Notes: generated from the sequence alone by a model not told the origin. 9,756 nt of DNA from Chlorobium sp. (GCA_026193435.1 JAPHUN010000017.1:1-9756); one strand, 5' to 3'; positions 1 through 7,111 are shown, counted from the stretch's first letter. Numbers and translations are program-made.

Positions 1-132
1 CTTGTCGATCTTATCGATGAGTTCAATATGATGAATATCGATCGTTTCAGTCTGGATGACTTTACCGATGCCGATGCCATGGCTATCGGTATCCTTGCAT
101 CAGGCGTTACGGAAGTCCCGGATCTGAACTGA
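1..132 (+). CDS. C-terminal end of an unidentified protein (partial)
   Basis: Frame 1 is open from the first base of the window and stops with TGA at 130-132, giving the last 43 residues of a protein whose start lies outside the window. The fragment is acidic, with several Asp residues (for example the run DDFTDADAM), and ends in EVPDLN. It has no membrane segment and no motif I recognise, so I do not assign a function. The next gene begins 33 bases later on the same strand and in the same frame, so the two could be co-transcribed. Confidence refers to the stretch being coding. Confidence 0.6.
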   Translation, partial: LVDLIDEFNMMNIDRFSLDDFTDADAMAIGILASGVTEVPDLN

Positions 133-165
133 TGCGTTCCGGAAGCAAACAAGGAGTATGCTGAA

Positions 166-963
166 GTGCCGTCTCAACTCGATAAATTTCATGAAAGTGC
201 ATCCGACAAGGCCCGAAGGTGGTCTTTTGGAGAAGATTTTCTTGATACGGAAAACATACGGGGACTTACTTACGGTAATCTGCTGCTTCGAAAGCAGAGC
301 CATCTTTTTCTCAGCCATGGCGTGATCGTAGCCGTCGGTCTTCTTGCATGTTTCTGGCTGATCAGCGCCAACTGGGACAGATTGACCGGCTGGACCGGAC
401 TGTTTCAGGATGAGCCGAAACAGGTTCAGTGCTACACATCAGTAACCAGCGTCACGCAGCTTCCTCCGCCTCCTCCGATAGCAACGCCTCCAGCTCCTCC
501 GCCGGTTCAGAAGGCGGCACCTCCGGTTGTCGAGGCGCCTTCAAATGTCGGTAAAATCAAAAAGGTTAAAAAAGAAGAGGCTCCTCCGGAACAGACTCTG
601 GCAACCCAGAAGGAGATAAAGCAAGCCGCGCAACAGCAAAGTGGAGCGGGTGCCGGAATAGCTGACGGTCCTGTGTTCGTGCCTTGTGAAGTCATGCCTG
701 CGTTTCTCAAGCAGAAAAAGCCACGGTATCCCGAGATTGCGCGCCGCGCGGGTATCGAAGGAAGGGTGTTCGTGAGTGTGCTGATATCGGAAAGAGGTCA
801 GCCGATGAAGGCCAGGATTATGAAACGTGTGCCGTCTGATCAGACAGTTTTCGACGATGCTGCGGTTGAGTGCGTCATGACATCTACCTATACTCCCGGC
901 ATACAGAACGGGGCTCCCGTAATGGTATGGCTGACTGTGCCGATTCGCTTTGACCTCCGGTAA
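166..963 (+). CDS. tonB: TonB family energy-transducing protein
   Basis: TonB carries energy from the ExbB/ExbD proton channel in the inner membrane to TonB-dependent outer-membrane receptors that import siderophores, cobalamin and similar ligands. The 265-residue protein has the expected order: a cytoplasmic N-terminus of about 48 residues, one membrane segment at about 50-68 ([14 protein letters not shown]), a proline-rich spacer at about 100-120 that would cross the periplasm, a Lys/Glu/Gln-rich linker at about 129-158, and a C-terminal TonB domain at about 175-265 with the typical [16 protein letters not shown] segment (186-201) and the final VPIRF. The N-terminus is longer than in classical TonB. 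The start is GTG 166, the first possible start after the upstream stop, with AAGGAG at 151-156 nine bases before it. No exbB/exbD or receptor gene is visible, so the substrate is unknown. The family call is firm; the exact partner is not. Confidence 0.9.
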   Translation: MPSQLDKFHESASDKARRWSFGEDFLDTENIRGLTYGNLLLRKQSHLFLSHGVIVAVGLLACFWLISANWDRLTGWTGLFQDEPKQVQCYTSVTSVTQLPPPPPIATPPAPPPVQKAAPPVVEAPSNVGKIKKVKKEEAPPEQTLATQKEIKQAAQQQSGAGAGIADGPVFVPCEVMPAFLKQKKPRYPEIARRAGIEGRVFVSVLISERGQPMKARIMKRVPSDQTVFDDAAVECVMTSTYTPGIQNGAPVMVWLTVPIRFDLR

Positions 964-990
964 AAAAGGTAAAAGGTAAAAGGTAAAAGT
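964..990. repeat. Short tandem heptamer repeat AAAAGGT
   Basis: Three perfect copies of AAAAGGT (964-970, 971-977, 978-984) are followed by a partial copy AAAAGT. They begin at the end of the tonB stop codon and run up to the terminator of the opposite-strand genes. On the minus strand the repeat supplies T-runs after the terminator hairpin. It is a simple-sequence repeat that could vary in copy number, but it lies outside coding sequence. Confidence 0.7.
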
Positions 991-994
991 CAAA

Positions 995-1016
995 ATGACC
1001 CGAGGTTTCGGGTCAT
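995..1016 (-). terminator. Rho-independent terminator of the minus-strand gene run
   Basis: Bases 995-1003 and 1008-1016 form a perfect 9-bp stem with a GGTT tetraloop (plus strand). Read on the minus strand the hairpin shares one base with the stop codon of the DUF3098-like gene and is followed by TTTTGACTTTTACC, a U-rich tract. On the plus strand no comparable T-run follows, so it serves mainly the minus-strand genes, although it may also slow transcription coming from tonB. Confidence 0.8.
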
Positions 1017-1252
1017 CAGGCTTTTCTCCGATAGAGCAGCGCGAAAAGAATCAGCGCGTAGGATCCCGGCAGGGTTATCGGCGCGATATTCATGGCGAAA
1101 AAACCGTTGGCGCTGTTTTCAAGGTACATTACCCCGTAGCTGAAGGCGATGACGGCCGCGCCGATACCGACAAGAAGATAATTGAACTTCTCAAGCGGCA
1201 TCGGAGCGGTCTTTTTCTTCGCGTTTTTATGCTTCTTCTGTGAAGATTTCAT
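1016..1252 (-). CDS. DUF3098-like small membrane protein
   Basis: This 78-residue protein has a Lys-rich N-terminus (KKHKNAKKK) and then a conserved-looking unit starting [10 protein letters not shown] with two predicted membrane helices, about residues 26-43 ([18 protein letters not shown]) and 58-74 ([17 protein letters not shown]), ending in RRK. This matches my memory of DUF3098, small inner-membrane proteins of unknown function in Bacteroidota and Chlorobi. The chosen ATG at 1252 lies inside the end of argD, an overlap of 26 bases that suggests translational coupling; an internal ATG at 1201 would give 61 residues starting exactly at MPLEKFN. Neither start has a good Shine-Dalgarno sequence. 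The terminator hairpin begins at its stop codon, so it is the last gene of the run. Confidence 0.75.
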   Translation of the reverse strand: MKSSQKKHKNAKKKTAPMPLEKFNYLLVGIGAAVIAFSYGVMYLENSANGFFAMNIAPITLPGSYALILFALLYRRKA

Positions 1253-2420
1253 CGAGGCAGTCTATACATTGTTGTGCTTCCTCAAGGGTTGTTGTCAACG
1301 GAGGAAGCAGTCTGATGACATTCTTGCTTGTTGCGTTGATGAGCACCTGTTTTTTCAGGGCTTCCTGAACATAGTACGAGGCTTCTCTGTTGACCGCGGT
1401 GCCGATCATCAGACCGTACTGGCGGATTTCCAGGATTTGACGATGTTTCGAGGCGAGTTTCTGCAATGCCGCCTGTATCCATTCTCCGGTCCCGGTCGCC
1501 CGTTCCATGAGGCTGTCGTCATAGATGGCGTCGATGAGCGCAAGTCCTGCGGCGCAGGCAACAGGGTTTCCCCCGAAGGTGGTTCCATGATTGCCTGCGG
1601 TGAATACATCCTTGACTTTTTCGCTGCCGATAACGGCTGAAAGCGGCAAGCCTCCGCCAAGAGGCTTGGCGAGGCATACCAGATCCGGAGAGAGATCAAA
1701 ATGCATATAGCTGAAAAACTTTCCTGTCCTGCCGCATCCGGCCTGGATCTCGTCGGCTACAAGAAGAAAGTCGTGTTTTGCACGCAGTCTCTTCAGGGAG
1801 TTGATGAACCCGGGTGATATCCTGTGGACTCCCCCCTCTCCCTGCACGAACTCGATGAACACGGCGGCTGTTGTGTCGCTGATTTTTGCTTCAAGGTCAT
1901 CGATGTCATTAAAGCCGATGCTTCCGGTCGCCGGCAGGAGCGGCTCGAAACCGTCGGTATACGCTGCTTTTGCCGTCAGAGACATCGCCCCGTAGGTTCT
2001 TCCATGAAAACAGTTGGAAAGGGAGAGCACCTCTCTTTTATCGTTATTGCCCGAGAGAGAAGCCCATTTCCTCGAGAGTTTGATGGCCGCCTCGACAGCT
2101 TCCGCCCCGCTATTGGCAAAAAACACCTTTGACATTCCCGAGATATCAAGCAGCTTTTCAGCCAGTCTGAATTGCGGCTCAAGCATGAAGAGGTTCGATG
2201 CGTGAATGATTTTTTTTGCCTGTCGCGTGATGGCCTCAATAATTCTCTTGTCGTCGTAACCGAGCGCATTCACGCCGATACCCGAGATCATGTCAAGATA
2301 TCGGGTCCCGTCGGAGCTGAATAGATAGACCCCCTCACCATGAGTGACAGCAAGAGGAAGGCGTGCGTAGTTATGAAAAAACAACTCTTTTTCGGTTTCT
2401 TTATTGATTTCGTGACGCAT
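1227..2420 (-). CDS. argD: Acetylornithine aminotransferase (class-III PLP aminotransferase)
   Basis: ArgD interconverts N-acetylglutamate semialdehyde plus glutamate and N-acetylornithine plus 2-oxoglutarate in arginine synthesis, in the cytoplasm; some homologs also act in lysine synthesis. The 397 residues match the family's usual length (about 380-410). Visible landmarks are the N-terminal NYARLPL region and the [15 protein letters not shown] segment (41-55), [11 protein letters not shown] (104-114) which binds PLP phosphate, [10 protein letters not shown] (138-147), EFVQGEGGV (190-198), [13 protein letters not shown] (221-233) with the PLP-ring Asp223, and AKPLGGGLP (251-259) with the Schiff-base Lys252, then [13 protein letters not shown] (278-290). 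Nothing essential is missing. The start is ATG 2420; I see no Shine-Dalgarno sequence, but homologs begin in a similar place. A 19-base perfect inverted repeat sits 21-39 bases upstream. No other arg gene is in view. Related ornithine or GABA aminotransferases are the alternative. Confidence 0.9.
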   Translation of the reverse strand: MRHEINKETEKELFFHNYARLPLAVTHGEGVYLFSSDGTRYLDMISGIGVNALGYDDKRIIEAITRQAKKIIHASNLFMLEPQFRLAEKLLDISGMSKVFFANSGAEAVEAAIKLSRKWASLSGNNDKREVLSLSNCFHGRTYGAMSLTAKAAYTDGFEPLLPATGSIGFNDIDDLEAKISDTTAAVFIEFVQGEGGVHRISPGFINSLKRLRAKHDFLLVADEIQAGCGRTGKFFSYMHFDLSPDLVCLAKPLGGGLPLSAVIGSEKVKDVFTAGNHGTTFGGNPVACAAGLALIDAIYDDSLMERATGTGEWIQAALQKLASKHRQILEIRQYGLMIGTAVNREASYYVQEALKKQVLINATSKNVIRLLPPLTTTLEEAQQCIDCLDEIFTEEA

Positions 2421-2440
2421 AAAAATGTAGGATGATAGAG

Positions 2441-2459
2441 GTCTGATCCAGGATCAGAC
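2441..2459. promoter_or_regulatory. 19-base perfect inverted repeat upstream of argD
   Basis: GTCTGATCC, a central A, and GGATCAGAC make an uninterrupted palindrome 21-39 bases before the argD start codon, in the 102-base gap between argD and the small membrane-protein gene. No T-run follows in either direction, and the perfect symmetry with a one-base centre suits a dimeric repressor site better than a terminator. It does not resemble an ARG box (TGAAT/ATTCA half-sites). An RNA hairpin that influences argD translation is also possible. Confidence 0.45.
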
Positions 2460-2522
2460 GGTTTATAGTATTCACGTGCAGGTATCAACTGTTTCCCTGG
2501 GTACCTCAAGTCTTTCCTGTGC

Positions 2523-2723
2523 TTACGGCTGTCTCCAGGCTGATACACTTTTCCACAGCTTCCAGAGGCCGTAGGAGGCCACGATGGCGGCAATCACATA
2601 CAGATCATTTCGAGGTGCCCCTTGCGGGAGTTTAAGGAAAAAAGCGATATAGAAGCCCAGTCCGAGAAATATAACTGACGATACAAACTGTACCGCATTT
2701 TTCGGCGCGCGATTGTTCAACAT
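2523..2723 (-). CDS. Small two-helix membrane protein, function unknown
   Basis: The ORF encodes 66 residues with two likely membrane helices: about 12-30 (QFVSSVIFLGLGFYIAFFL) and about 42-58 (YVIAAIVASYGLWKLWK). A short loop containing LPQGAPRND separates them, and the C-terminus is basic and aromatic. I do not recognise a named family. The start ATG 2723 has GAGGAG eight bases upstream. It lies 28 bases after the ndh stop on the same strand, so the two are almost certainly co-transcribed; a role as a small partner of NDH-2 or another inner-membrane enzyme is possible but unsupported by any motif. Confidence 0.7.
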   Translation of the reverse strand: MLNNRAPKNAVQFVSSVIFLGLGFYIAFFLKLPQGAPRNDLYVIAAIVASYGLWKLWKSVSAWRQP

Positions 2724-2751
2724 TCCTTTTTCTCCTCAATGATACCGGTTT

Positions 2752-4038
2752 TCAGCTCTTTTCCTCGGTACACACAGGGTGTTTATCAGGATAAAAACGC
2801 CACTCCTTGTTGACAATGAGACGCGCCCCGTGACCGAATGTGAAATATGACCAGCCCCACTGCATCAGCACGAAGACGCGGTGCTTGAAGGTCGCGAGGT
2901 AATAGATATGGACCAGGAGCCAGGTGAACCACGCAACGCTTCCGAAGAGTTTCATATTTCCCATTTCAACAATGGCCTTGTTTCTGCCGATGGTAGCCAT
3001 CTGACCTTTGTCCCGGTAGAGGAAAGGCTTGCGTTGTTTCCCTTTTACCTCATTCAGTATGTTTTTCCCGATCGACTGTCCCTGTTGCAGAGCGACAGGA
3101 GCCATACCGGGAAGAGGGTTGCCGGTATGGTGAGCGAAATGCGCCTGATCACCACCGACAAAAATCTCGGGGAAGCCGGGAATGCTGAGATCTTCTTCAA
3201 CAATGATTCTGCCCGAGCGGTCGATGTCAACTTCCATTTTTCTTCCCAGGCCTATTGCCCGTACCCCGGCAGCCCAGAGCACCGTGGATGCTTCAATACG
3301 CTCATTGCCTATCTGTACGCCGTTCTTATCAACATTGGTTACCATGCTGTTTGTCCAGACCTGCACGCCAAGTTGTTCCAGTGCTCTGGTAGCCTTGCTG
3401 GAAAGCTCCGGAGAGAATGAGCCGAGTATTCTCGGAGCAGCCTCCACAATAAATATTCTTGTGAGTTTCGGGTCGATGTGTTTGTAGAACTTTGAGAGCG
3501 TAAAACGGCTCATCTCTCCAATTGAACCGGCAAGCTCGACCCCTGTCGGACCGCCTCCCACGATGACGAAGGTCAGCAGTTTTTTCCGTTCTACAGGGTT
3601 GGATGTTCTTTCCGCCGCCTCATAGGCTTCCATAACCCTGCGCCGGATCTCCGTCGCCTGGGCTATGGTTTTCAGGCCGGGGGCATTTTCCTCCCACTCT
3701 TCGTGGCCGAAGTAGTGGTGCTTGACCCCGCAGGCAAGAATCAGATAGTCATAGGACATCTCACCGAAATCCGTCTGTATGATTTTTCTGTTTTTGTCAA
3801 CATTTTCAACAACCCCTTTAAATACGGTGATGTTTTTATACCTGGCGAGCATGTTTCTCAACGGCTCTGCTATATCGCCTGCGCCAAGCGCCGACATGGC
3901 CACCTGATAGAGCAGGGGCTGGAAAAGGTGATAATTTTTTCTGTCGATAAGGGTGATTCTGATATCACGCCTGTTTCCAAGTTCTTTTGCTGCATTGATG
4001 CCGGCAAAGCCGCCACCAACGATCACGACATGTTTCAT
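2752..4038 (-). CDS. ndh: Type II NADH:quinone oxidoreductase (NDH-2)
   Basis: NDH-2 is a single-subunit, non-proton-pumping flavoenzyme attached to the inner face of the cytoplasmic membrane that passes electrons from NADH through FAD to quinone (menaquinone is expected in this group). The 428 residues show both dinucleotide folds: VVIVGGGFAG at 4-13 for FAD, and FVIVGGGPTGVELAG at 157-171 for NADH. The FAD-contacting EIFVGGDQA is at 291-299. APVALQQGQ at 313-321 sits where NDH-2 carries its AQxAxQ quinone-site motif. A C-terminal hydrophobic/aromatic region (about 365-402, with FKHRVFVLMQWGWSYFTFG) is the usual membrane anchor. No redox-active CXXC typical of sulfide:quinone reductases is present, which argues against SQR. 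The start ATG 4038 has AGGAAGGA six bases upstream. It heads the minus-strand run and is divergent from the cytochrome-porin gene. Confidence 0.9.
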   Translation of the reverse strand: MKHVVIVGGGFAGINAAKELGNRRDIRITLIDRKNYHLFQPLLYQVAMSALGAGDIAEPLRNMLARYKNITVFKGVVENVDKNRKIIQTDFGEMSYDYLILACGVKHHYFGHEEWEENAPGLKTIAQATEIRRRVMEAYEAAERTSNPVERKKLLTFVIVGGGPTGVELAGSIGEMSRFTLSKFYKHIDPKLTRIFIVEAAPRILGSFSPELSSKATRALEQLGVQVWTNSMVTNVDKNGVQIGNERIEASTVLWAAGVRAIGLGRKMEVDIDRSGRIIVEEDLSIPGFPEIFVGGDQAHFAHHTGNPLPGMAPVALQQGQSIGKNILNEVKGKQRKPFLYRDKGQMATIGRNKAIVEMGNMKLFGSVAWFTWLLVHIYYLATFKHRVFVLMQWGWSYFTFGHGARLIVNKEWRFYPDKHPVCTEEKS

Positions 4039-4409
4039 CGTTTATCCTTCCTGATGTTTAGCATAGGGTATATTGCCATGCATTTGTTCCGTGTCCCGAA
4101 CACGTCGTCGGCCCGTGCTCAGAATTCTCATCTACTCTCTGTACACTCCGGTTTCTCCTCTCCGCCTGCCTTGTTTTCAGGTCGCTTACGCCAATAAAGA
4201 GAGGCGTCCACACATGACCGGTTTCGATATAAACTGCGGAACAGGCGGAATTCCTTAAGTAGTCCTATTCGTAGTCCGATTCAGCGTCTCGGAATACGTA
4301 TAAAATTTTATTACGGGAGTGCCGGGCCTGCTTTTCAGGTACTAATAATAGAGTATTTTACGTAAATATAAAATTTTCCTCTCTCTCCATTATTGCCTTT
4401 TACGGCAAC

Positions 4410-4446
4410 ACACTCCTTGCTGACATTCCCAGTCGGCAAGGAGTGT
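4410..4446. other. Long stem-loop (15 bp) in the divergent spacer
   Basis: Bases 4410-4424 pair with 4432-4446 over 15 positions, all Watson-Crick except one G-U wobble (4421/4435), around a 7-base loop ATTCCCA. A small TTGCC/GGCAA stem with a TTTTAC loop sits immediately before it (about 4392-4407). Neither strand has a T-run directly after the large hairpin, so it is not a standard terminator. It lies about 260 bases upstream of the cytochrome-porin start. It could be part of a small RNA, a processing or factor-binding structure, or a remnant of a mobile repeat. Confidence 0.55.
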
Positions 4447-4540
4447 CTCCGCGTTTCTGTTGCAGGAGTGCCCATGACCGTGGAATATGGTCTCGGGCTA
4501 CAGCTATGAAAGGGCGGGAGCCGGTCGTTTCTGTAGTGGA

Positions 4541-4589
4541 TTTAACGATTGTTATTTTTTCTTTTGGAGAATTTTTAACGATTGTTAAA
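4541..4589. promoter_or_regulatory. Two operator-like repeats upstream of the first cytochrome-porin gene
   Basis: The 14-mer TTTAACGATTGTTA occurs at 4541-4554 and again at 4574-4587, 33 bases apart start to start (about three helical turns, so the same DNA face). The second copy extends to a perfect interrupted palindrome TTTAAC-GATT-GTTAAA at 4574-4589. This is what a cooperatively binding dimeric regulator site looks like. A weak sigma70-like pair overlaps it: TTAACG at 4575-4580 and GTTAAT at 4598-4603 with a 17-base spacer (4 of 6 matches each), so a bound protein would sit on the promoter. The regulator is unknown. Confidence 0.5.
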
Positions 4590-4597
4590 TTTATGAG

Positions 4598-4671
4598 GTT
4601 AATGAGCCGCGTCACAAGTCAAAATATTTCATGTGCACTTATGCGCGCGCAGCGTATTGTGACTCATTAAC
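4598..4671 (+). other. Bulged stem in the predicted 5' leader of the first cytochrome-porin gene
   Basis: GTTAATGAG at 4598-4606 is the exact complement of CTCATTAAC at 4663-4671. Inside it, after a CCGC bulge, GTCACA at 4611-4616 pairs with TGTGAC at 4658-4663 (sharing the last base). The enclosed part holds the alternating GCGCGCGC at 4643-4650. The structure ends 36 bases before the start codon and could be a leader RNA fold or, as DNA, a pair of protein sites. Whether it is fully transcribed depends on the unmapped start site. Confidence 0.4.
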
Positions 4672-4707
4672 AAAGCAGCATAACACAAACCAGTGGAGGG
4701 TCATCAC

Positions 4708-5895
4708 ATGAGAAAAACAGTATTACTATCTTTTATTTCAATTTTCATGGTTTCCATGTTGTTCTGGGGCAAGGAGGCTTCGGCTCAGCCGAACTTTGCG
4801 AGGAAGTACGGCACATCATGTGCTACCTGCCATGCAGGCTTCCCGACAACAAACTCATTTGGAGAAGCATTTAAGGCCAACGGTTACCGGTGGCCGGGCG
4901 GAGAAGATAACGCAAAGACCAAGATCGAGGAAACTGAATTGGGTGCAGAGGCCTATAAGCAAACCTTCCCTAACTCGTACTGGCCGTCAGACATTCCAAG
5001 TATTGCCCCATTTGCCGTGTGGCTGAGAGGAAATCTCCTGACATGGAATGAGGAAGTGACAAAAAATGGAGGCGCTGTTCAGGAAGAGGTGCTGGACTGG
5101 GGTGGCCCTGCAACCGGTAGTATTCTGGTTGGTGGTAACATTGGCGACAACCTCGGCATCTTAGCCGTCATGTCGGCCAATAGATCCGGTGACTTCAATA
5201 CAAGTCTTCGTGCTCTCTGGACCTTTTCACCGGGTGTCGTTCTATCCCTCGGTAACTCGAACCAATTCTTTTTGCGACGCGGCGGGGTTTATCCAACACC
5301 GGGTACAGGAGTTGAGATGAATATCGTCCGTGGTCAGGAAGGTGGTTTTAATATCCTTGGTGGCGTGTCGAATGCAGGAGGTTCCAACGGCAAGAACCTG
5401 ACCGACGCCCGATACCTTCGTGCGAAATACAAATTCGGCGGTTCAGGATTGCTGAGTGGCACCGGCGGTACAATGGGCAATCCCTATGTCGGCCTGGACA
5501 ACCATATTGCGGTCGAAGCAACTGTTTTCCAGTATGCTGACGATGCCATACCGGGGAACGGTAATTTTATGGGAGAGTCGACATTCTATGGCGCTGAACT
5601 CAGCGGTAATTACGGAAGCTTTACCGGGGGAGCCGCTGTCAGCAGGATGCATGACCTCGATATGCTCAACCTTCGGGCAGACGCAGGGTACTTTTTCTAT
5701 CCGTGGCTGAAAGGCAATGTGGTATACAGCAGCTTCCGGGACGGGGAGAATCCTGTTGTTTCCGGTGGACTTACGGCTCATATCAGGCCGAATGTTTCCG
5801 TTGGCGCAGCGTACTCCCATCCGACAAAAAGTCTCAAAGCTAATGGTGATGAAAATCAGGATACTTTCGCTCTGGCTGTAGGAGCGGCCTTTTAG
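4708..5895 (+). CDS. Cyc2-like outer-membrane cytochrome-porin fusion (paralog A)
   Basis: Proteins of this design hold one c-type heme in the mouth of an outer-membrane beta-barrel and move electrons across the outer membrane; Cyc2 of iron oxidizers takes them from Fe(II). The 395 residues show a Sec signal peptide (1-26, ending ASA, then QPNFARKYG), a single heme site CATCH at 38-42, the conserved block FGEAFKANGYRWPGG (51-65), and then a Gly-, Ser- and aromatic-rich remainder with alternating hydrophobic strands, no hydrophobic helix, and C-terminal Phe, as in outer-membrane barrels. About 400 residues is close to Cyc2 size. The ATG at 4708 is chosen because GGAGGG lies seven bases upstream and the signal peptide starts there; an in-frame GTG at 4693 would overlap that site. 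The FARKYGTSC variant differs from the FARQTGxxC motif I recall for verified Cyc2, so it may belong to a sister family. Fe(II) as substrate is inferred. Confidence 0.8.
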   Translation: MRKTVLLSFISIFMVSMLFWGKEASAQPNFARKYGTSCATCHAGFPTTNSFGEAFKANGYRWPGGEDNAKTKIEETELGAEAYKQTFPNSYWPSDIPSIAPFAVWLRGNLLTWNEEVTKNGGAVQEEVLDWGGPATGSILVGGNIGDNLGILAVMSANRSGDFNTSLRALWTFSPGVVLSLGNSNQFFLRRGGVYPTPGTGVEMNIVRGQEGGFNILGGVSNAGGSNGKNLTDARYLRAKYKFGGSGLLSGTGGTMGNPYVGLDNHIAVEATVFQYADDAIPGNGNFMGESTFYGAELSGNYGSFTGGAAVSRMHDLDMLNLRADAGYFFYPWLKGNVVYSSFRDGENPVVSGGLTAHIRPNVSVGAAYSHPTKSLKANGDENQDTFALAVGAAF

Positions 5896-6164
5896 CTGAG
5901 TTTTTTTGATCCGAAAGGCTTTCACAGCACAGGTACGGATACTCAGGATTTATCGATTTTCTCCGTGTTCTCGATGAATCTGACGATATCCGGCCTGTGT
6001 TTTTTTTGCGGTTTTCAGAAATTGCCATGGCATTAGCATATTGAGGCAGCACCGGGCTGCAGAATGGCGACATCCTGTAGGGCTGAAAACATGACAGTCC
6101 ATTCGGTCTGCGGTCAACGCCGGGAAGATCTGAAGCTTGGTAACCAAAACGGCAGGGAGAGCGA
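5896..6164. other. Spacer between paralog A and the moeB-like gene
   Basis: No gene is supported here. A T7 run at 5901-5907 follows the stop codon of paralog A by six bases, but the stem before it is weak, so termination is uncertain. Another T7 run lies at 6001-6007, just ahead of the nested stem-loop listed separately. A perfect 11-base palindrome TTGGTAACCAA (6137-6147) lies just before the moeB-like ribosome site. Confidence 0.5.
6011..6090 (+). other. Nested stem-loop element upstream of the moeB-like gene
   Basis: Three complementary pairs are nested in 80 bases: GTTTTCAG (6011-6018) with CTGAAAAC (6083-6090), GCCAT (6024-6028) with ATGGC (6064-6068), and GCAGC (6046-6050) with GCTGC (6056-6060) around an ACCGG loop. 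The element ends 74 bases before the gene, a position suited to a leader RNA or riboswitch-like fold. I do not recognise a known riboswitch: the TPP-type CTGAGA signature is absent, and I cannot match it to the Moco RNA motif. It may be chance pairing. Confidence 0.35.
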
Positions 6165-6971
6165 ATGATGGATTTAAGCGAGTCGCAACTTGAACGATAC
6201 AGCCGAAATATTCTGCTTGATGCTGTCGGTTTCGAGGGTCAGGAGAAGCTGATGCAGGCCAGGGTGCTGATAATCGGCACGGGGGGACTCGGATCTCCGG
6301 CGGCGATGTACTGCGCCGCAGCCGGTGTCGGAACGATTGGAATCGTGGATAGCGATGTGGTTGAGCTCTCTAATCTCCAGCGACAGATTATCCATTCTAC
6401 GGGAGATATCGGATCACCCAAGGTGAAGTCCGCAAGGGAGAAGATCGAGGCTATTAATCCGGACGTTATTGTTGAACCGATAGAGGCGTTTGTCAATGCC
6501 GCGAATATCGGGAGTATCATCGACGGCTATGATTTCGTTATTGACGGTACCGATAATTTCCCGACAAAGTTTCTTATCAACGATGCCTGCGTGATGAAGC
6601 GTATTGCCTTTTCTCACGGGGGAATACTGAGCTTCAGCGGACAGACAATGACCGTGCTGCCGAAAGAGAGCTGCTGCTACCGGTGCATTTTTCATAAACC
6701 ACCACCGAAAAGTATGATTCCCTCCTGTTTTGAATCCGGCGTGCTTGGTGTTGTTGCCGGTTTGCTCGGGACGATTCAGGCTGCCGAGGCATTGAAGTTT
6801 ATCACGGGAGCCGGAGATCTTCTTGCTGATGAACTGTTGTCCTTCGATGCCCTGACCATGAATTTCAGGAAGGTACGGCTTCGGAAAAATCCGGGCTGTG
6901 CTGTCTGTTCTGAAACACCCTCCATCACCGATTTACGGGACGAGGAAGAGGATATCTGCGATCTGAAATAA
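6165..6971 (+). CDS. MoeB/ThiF-family sulfur-carrier adenylyltransferase
   Basis: Enzymes of this E1-like family use ATP to adenylate the C-terminal glycine of a small ubiquitin-like sulfur carrier (MoaD for molybdopterin, ThiS for thiamine), preparing it for sulfur transfer in the cytoplasm. The 268 residues carry RYSRNILLD near the N-terminus (11-19), the nucleotide loop GTGGLGSP (38-45), VDSDVVELSNLQRQ (61-74) with Asp62 and the Arg that reach ATP, the acceptor segment DGTDNFPTKFLIND (127-140), SCFESGVLGVVAG (187-199) with Cys188 where the family has its reactive cysteine, and two zinc pairs, CYRC (171-174) and CAVC (245-248). No C-terminal rhodanese domain is present. AGGGAG at 6154-6159 serves either ATG 6165 or ATG 6168. 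It sits between two cytochrome-porin genes, with no carrier or mo-/thi- gene beside it, so the MoeB versus ThiF choice is open. Confidence 0.88.
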   Translation: MMDLSESQLERYSRNILLDAVGFEGQEKLMQARVLIIGTGGLGSPAAMYCAAAGVGTIGIVDSDVVELSNLQRQIIHSTGDIGSPKVKSAREKIEAINPDVIVEPIEAFVNAANIGSIIDGYDFVIDGTDNFPTKFLINDACVMKRIAFSHGGILSFSGQTMTVLPKESCCYRCIFHKPPPKSMIPSCFESGVLGVVAGLLGTIQAAEALKFITGAGDLLADELLSFDALTMNFRKVRLRKNPGCAVCSETPSITDLRDEEEDICDLK

Positions 6972-7111
6972 TTCTCGGATTTGCTGGAAAACAGGATGTG
7001 ACAATCTGCAGGGCGCCTGCAAAAAATGGTTGTCAACGCTCGACGAAATATGTCTGTGAAGAGGAGAGCTAAGAGTATGTATTAAAAATAATTAACTTGT
7101 GTGAAAAAAAG

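Larger units (their letters stand above)
4039..4707. other. Divergent intergenic region between ndh and the first cytochrome-porin gene
   Basis: I see no convincing gene in these 669 bases; the short open frames here have no homology I recognise and no good ribosome site. The region holds non-coding structure: a 12-base tandem direct repeat with one mismatch (GTAGTCCTATTC at 4259-4270, GTAGTCCGATTC at 4271-4282); the AT-rich element TATAAAATTTT twice (4299-4309 and 4367-4377), the first part of a 12-base palindrome at 4300-4311; the palindrome TTTACGTAAA at 4357-4366; then the hairpin, operator-like and bulged-stem elements listed separately. It must contain the promoters for ndh (leftward) and the cytochrome-porin gene (rightward). 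Confidence 0.6.

Noticed and set aside
541..993. 150-residue minus-strand open frame opposite tonB
   Set aside because: It lies fully across a clear TonB gene, has no family features, and mirrors the codon pattern of the real gene.
995..1016. Hairpin considered as the terminator of tonB on the plus strand
   Set aside because: The plus-strand sequence after it (CAGGCTTTTC) lacks an immediate T-run, while the minus strand has one, so it is assigned to the minus-strand genes.
2881..3420. 179-residue plus-strand open frame opposite ndh
   Set aside because: It is antisense to a well-conserved NDH-2 with intact motifs, and its own sequence shows no domain or ribosome site.
4073..4258. 61-residue plus-strand frame in the divergent spacer
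   Set aside because: No ribosome site, no hydrophobic or domain pattern, and it overlaps other equally short frames; treated as chance.
5840..6147. Two short minus-strand frames downstream of paralog A
   Set aside because: One overlaps the 3' end of paralog A, the two overlap each other, and neither has a good start site or recognisable sequence.
6126..6147. Cluster of restriction-site-like palindromes (AGATCT, AAGCTT, GGTAACC) resembling a cloning linker
   Set aside because: The flanking sequence continues naturally into the ribosome site of the moeB-like gene; three six- to seven-base sites close together can arise by chance.
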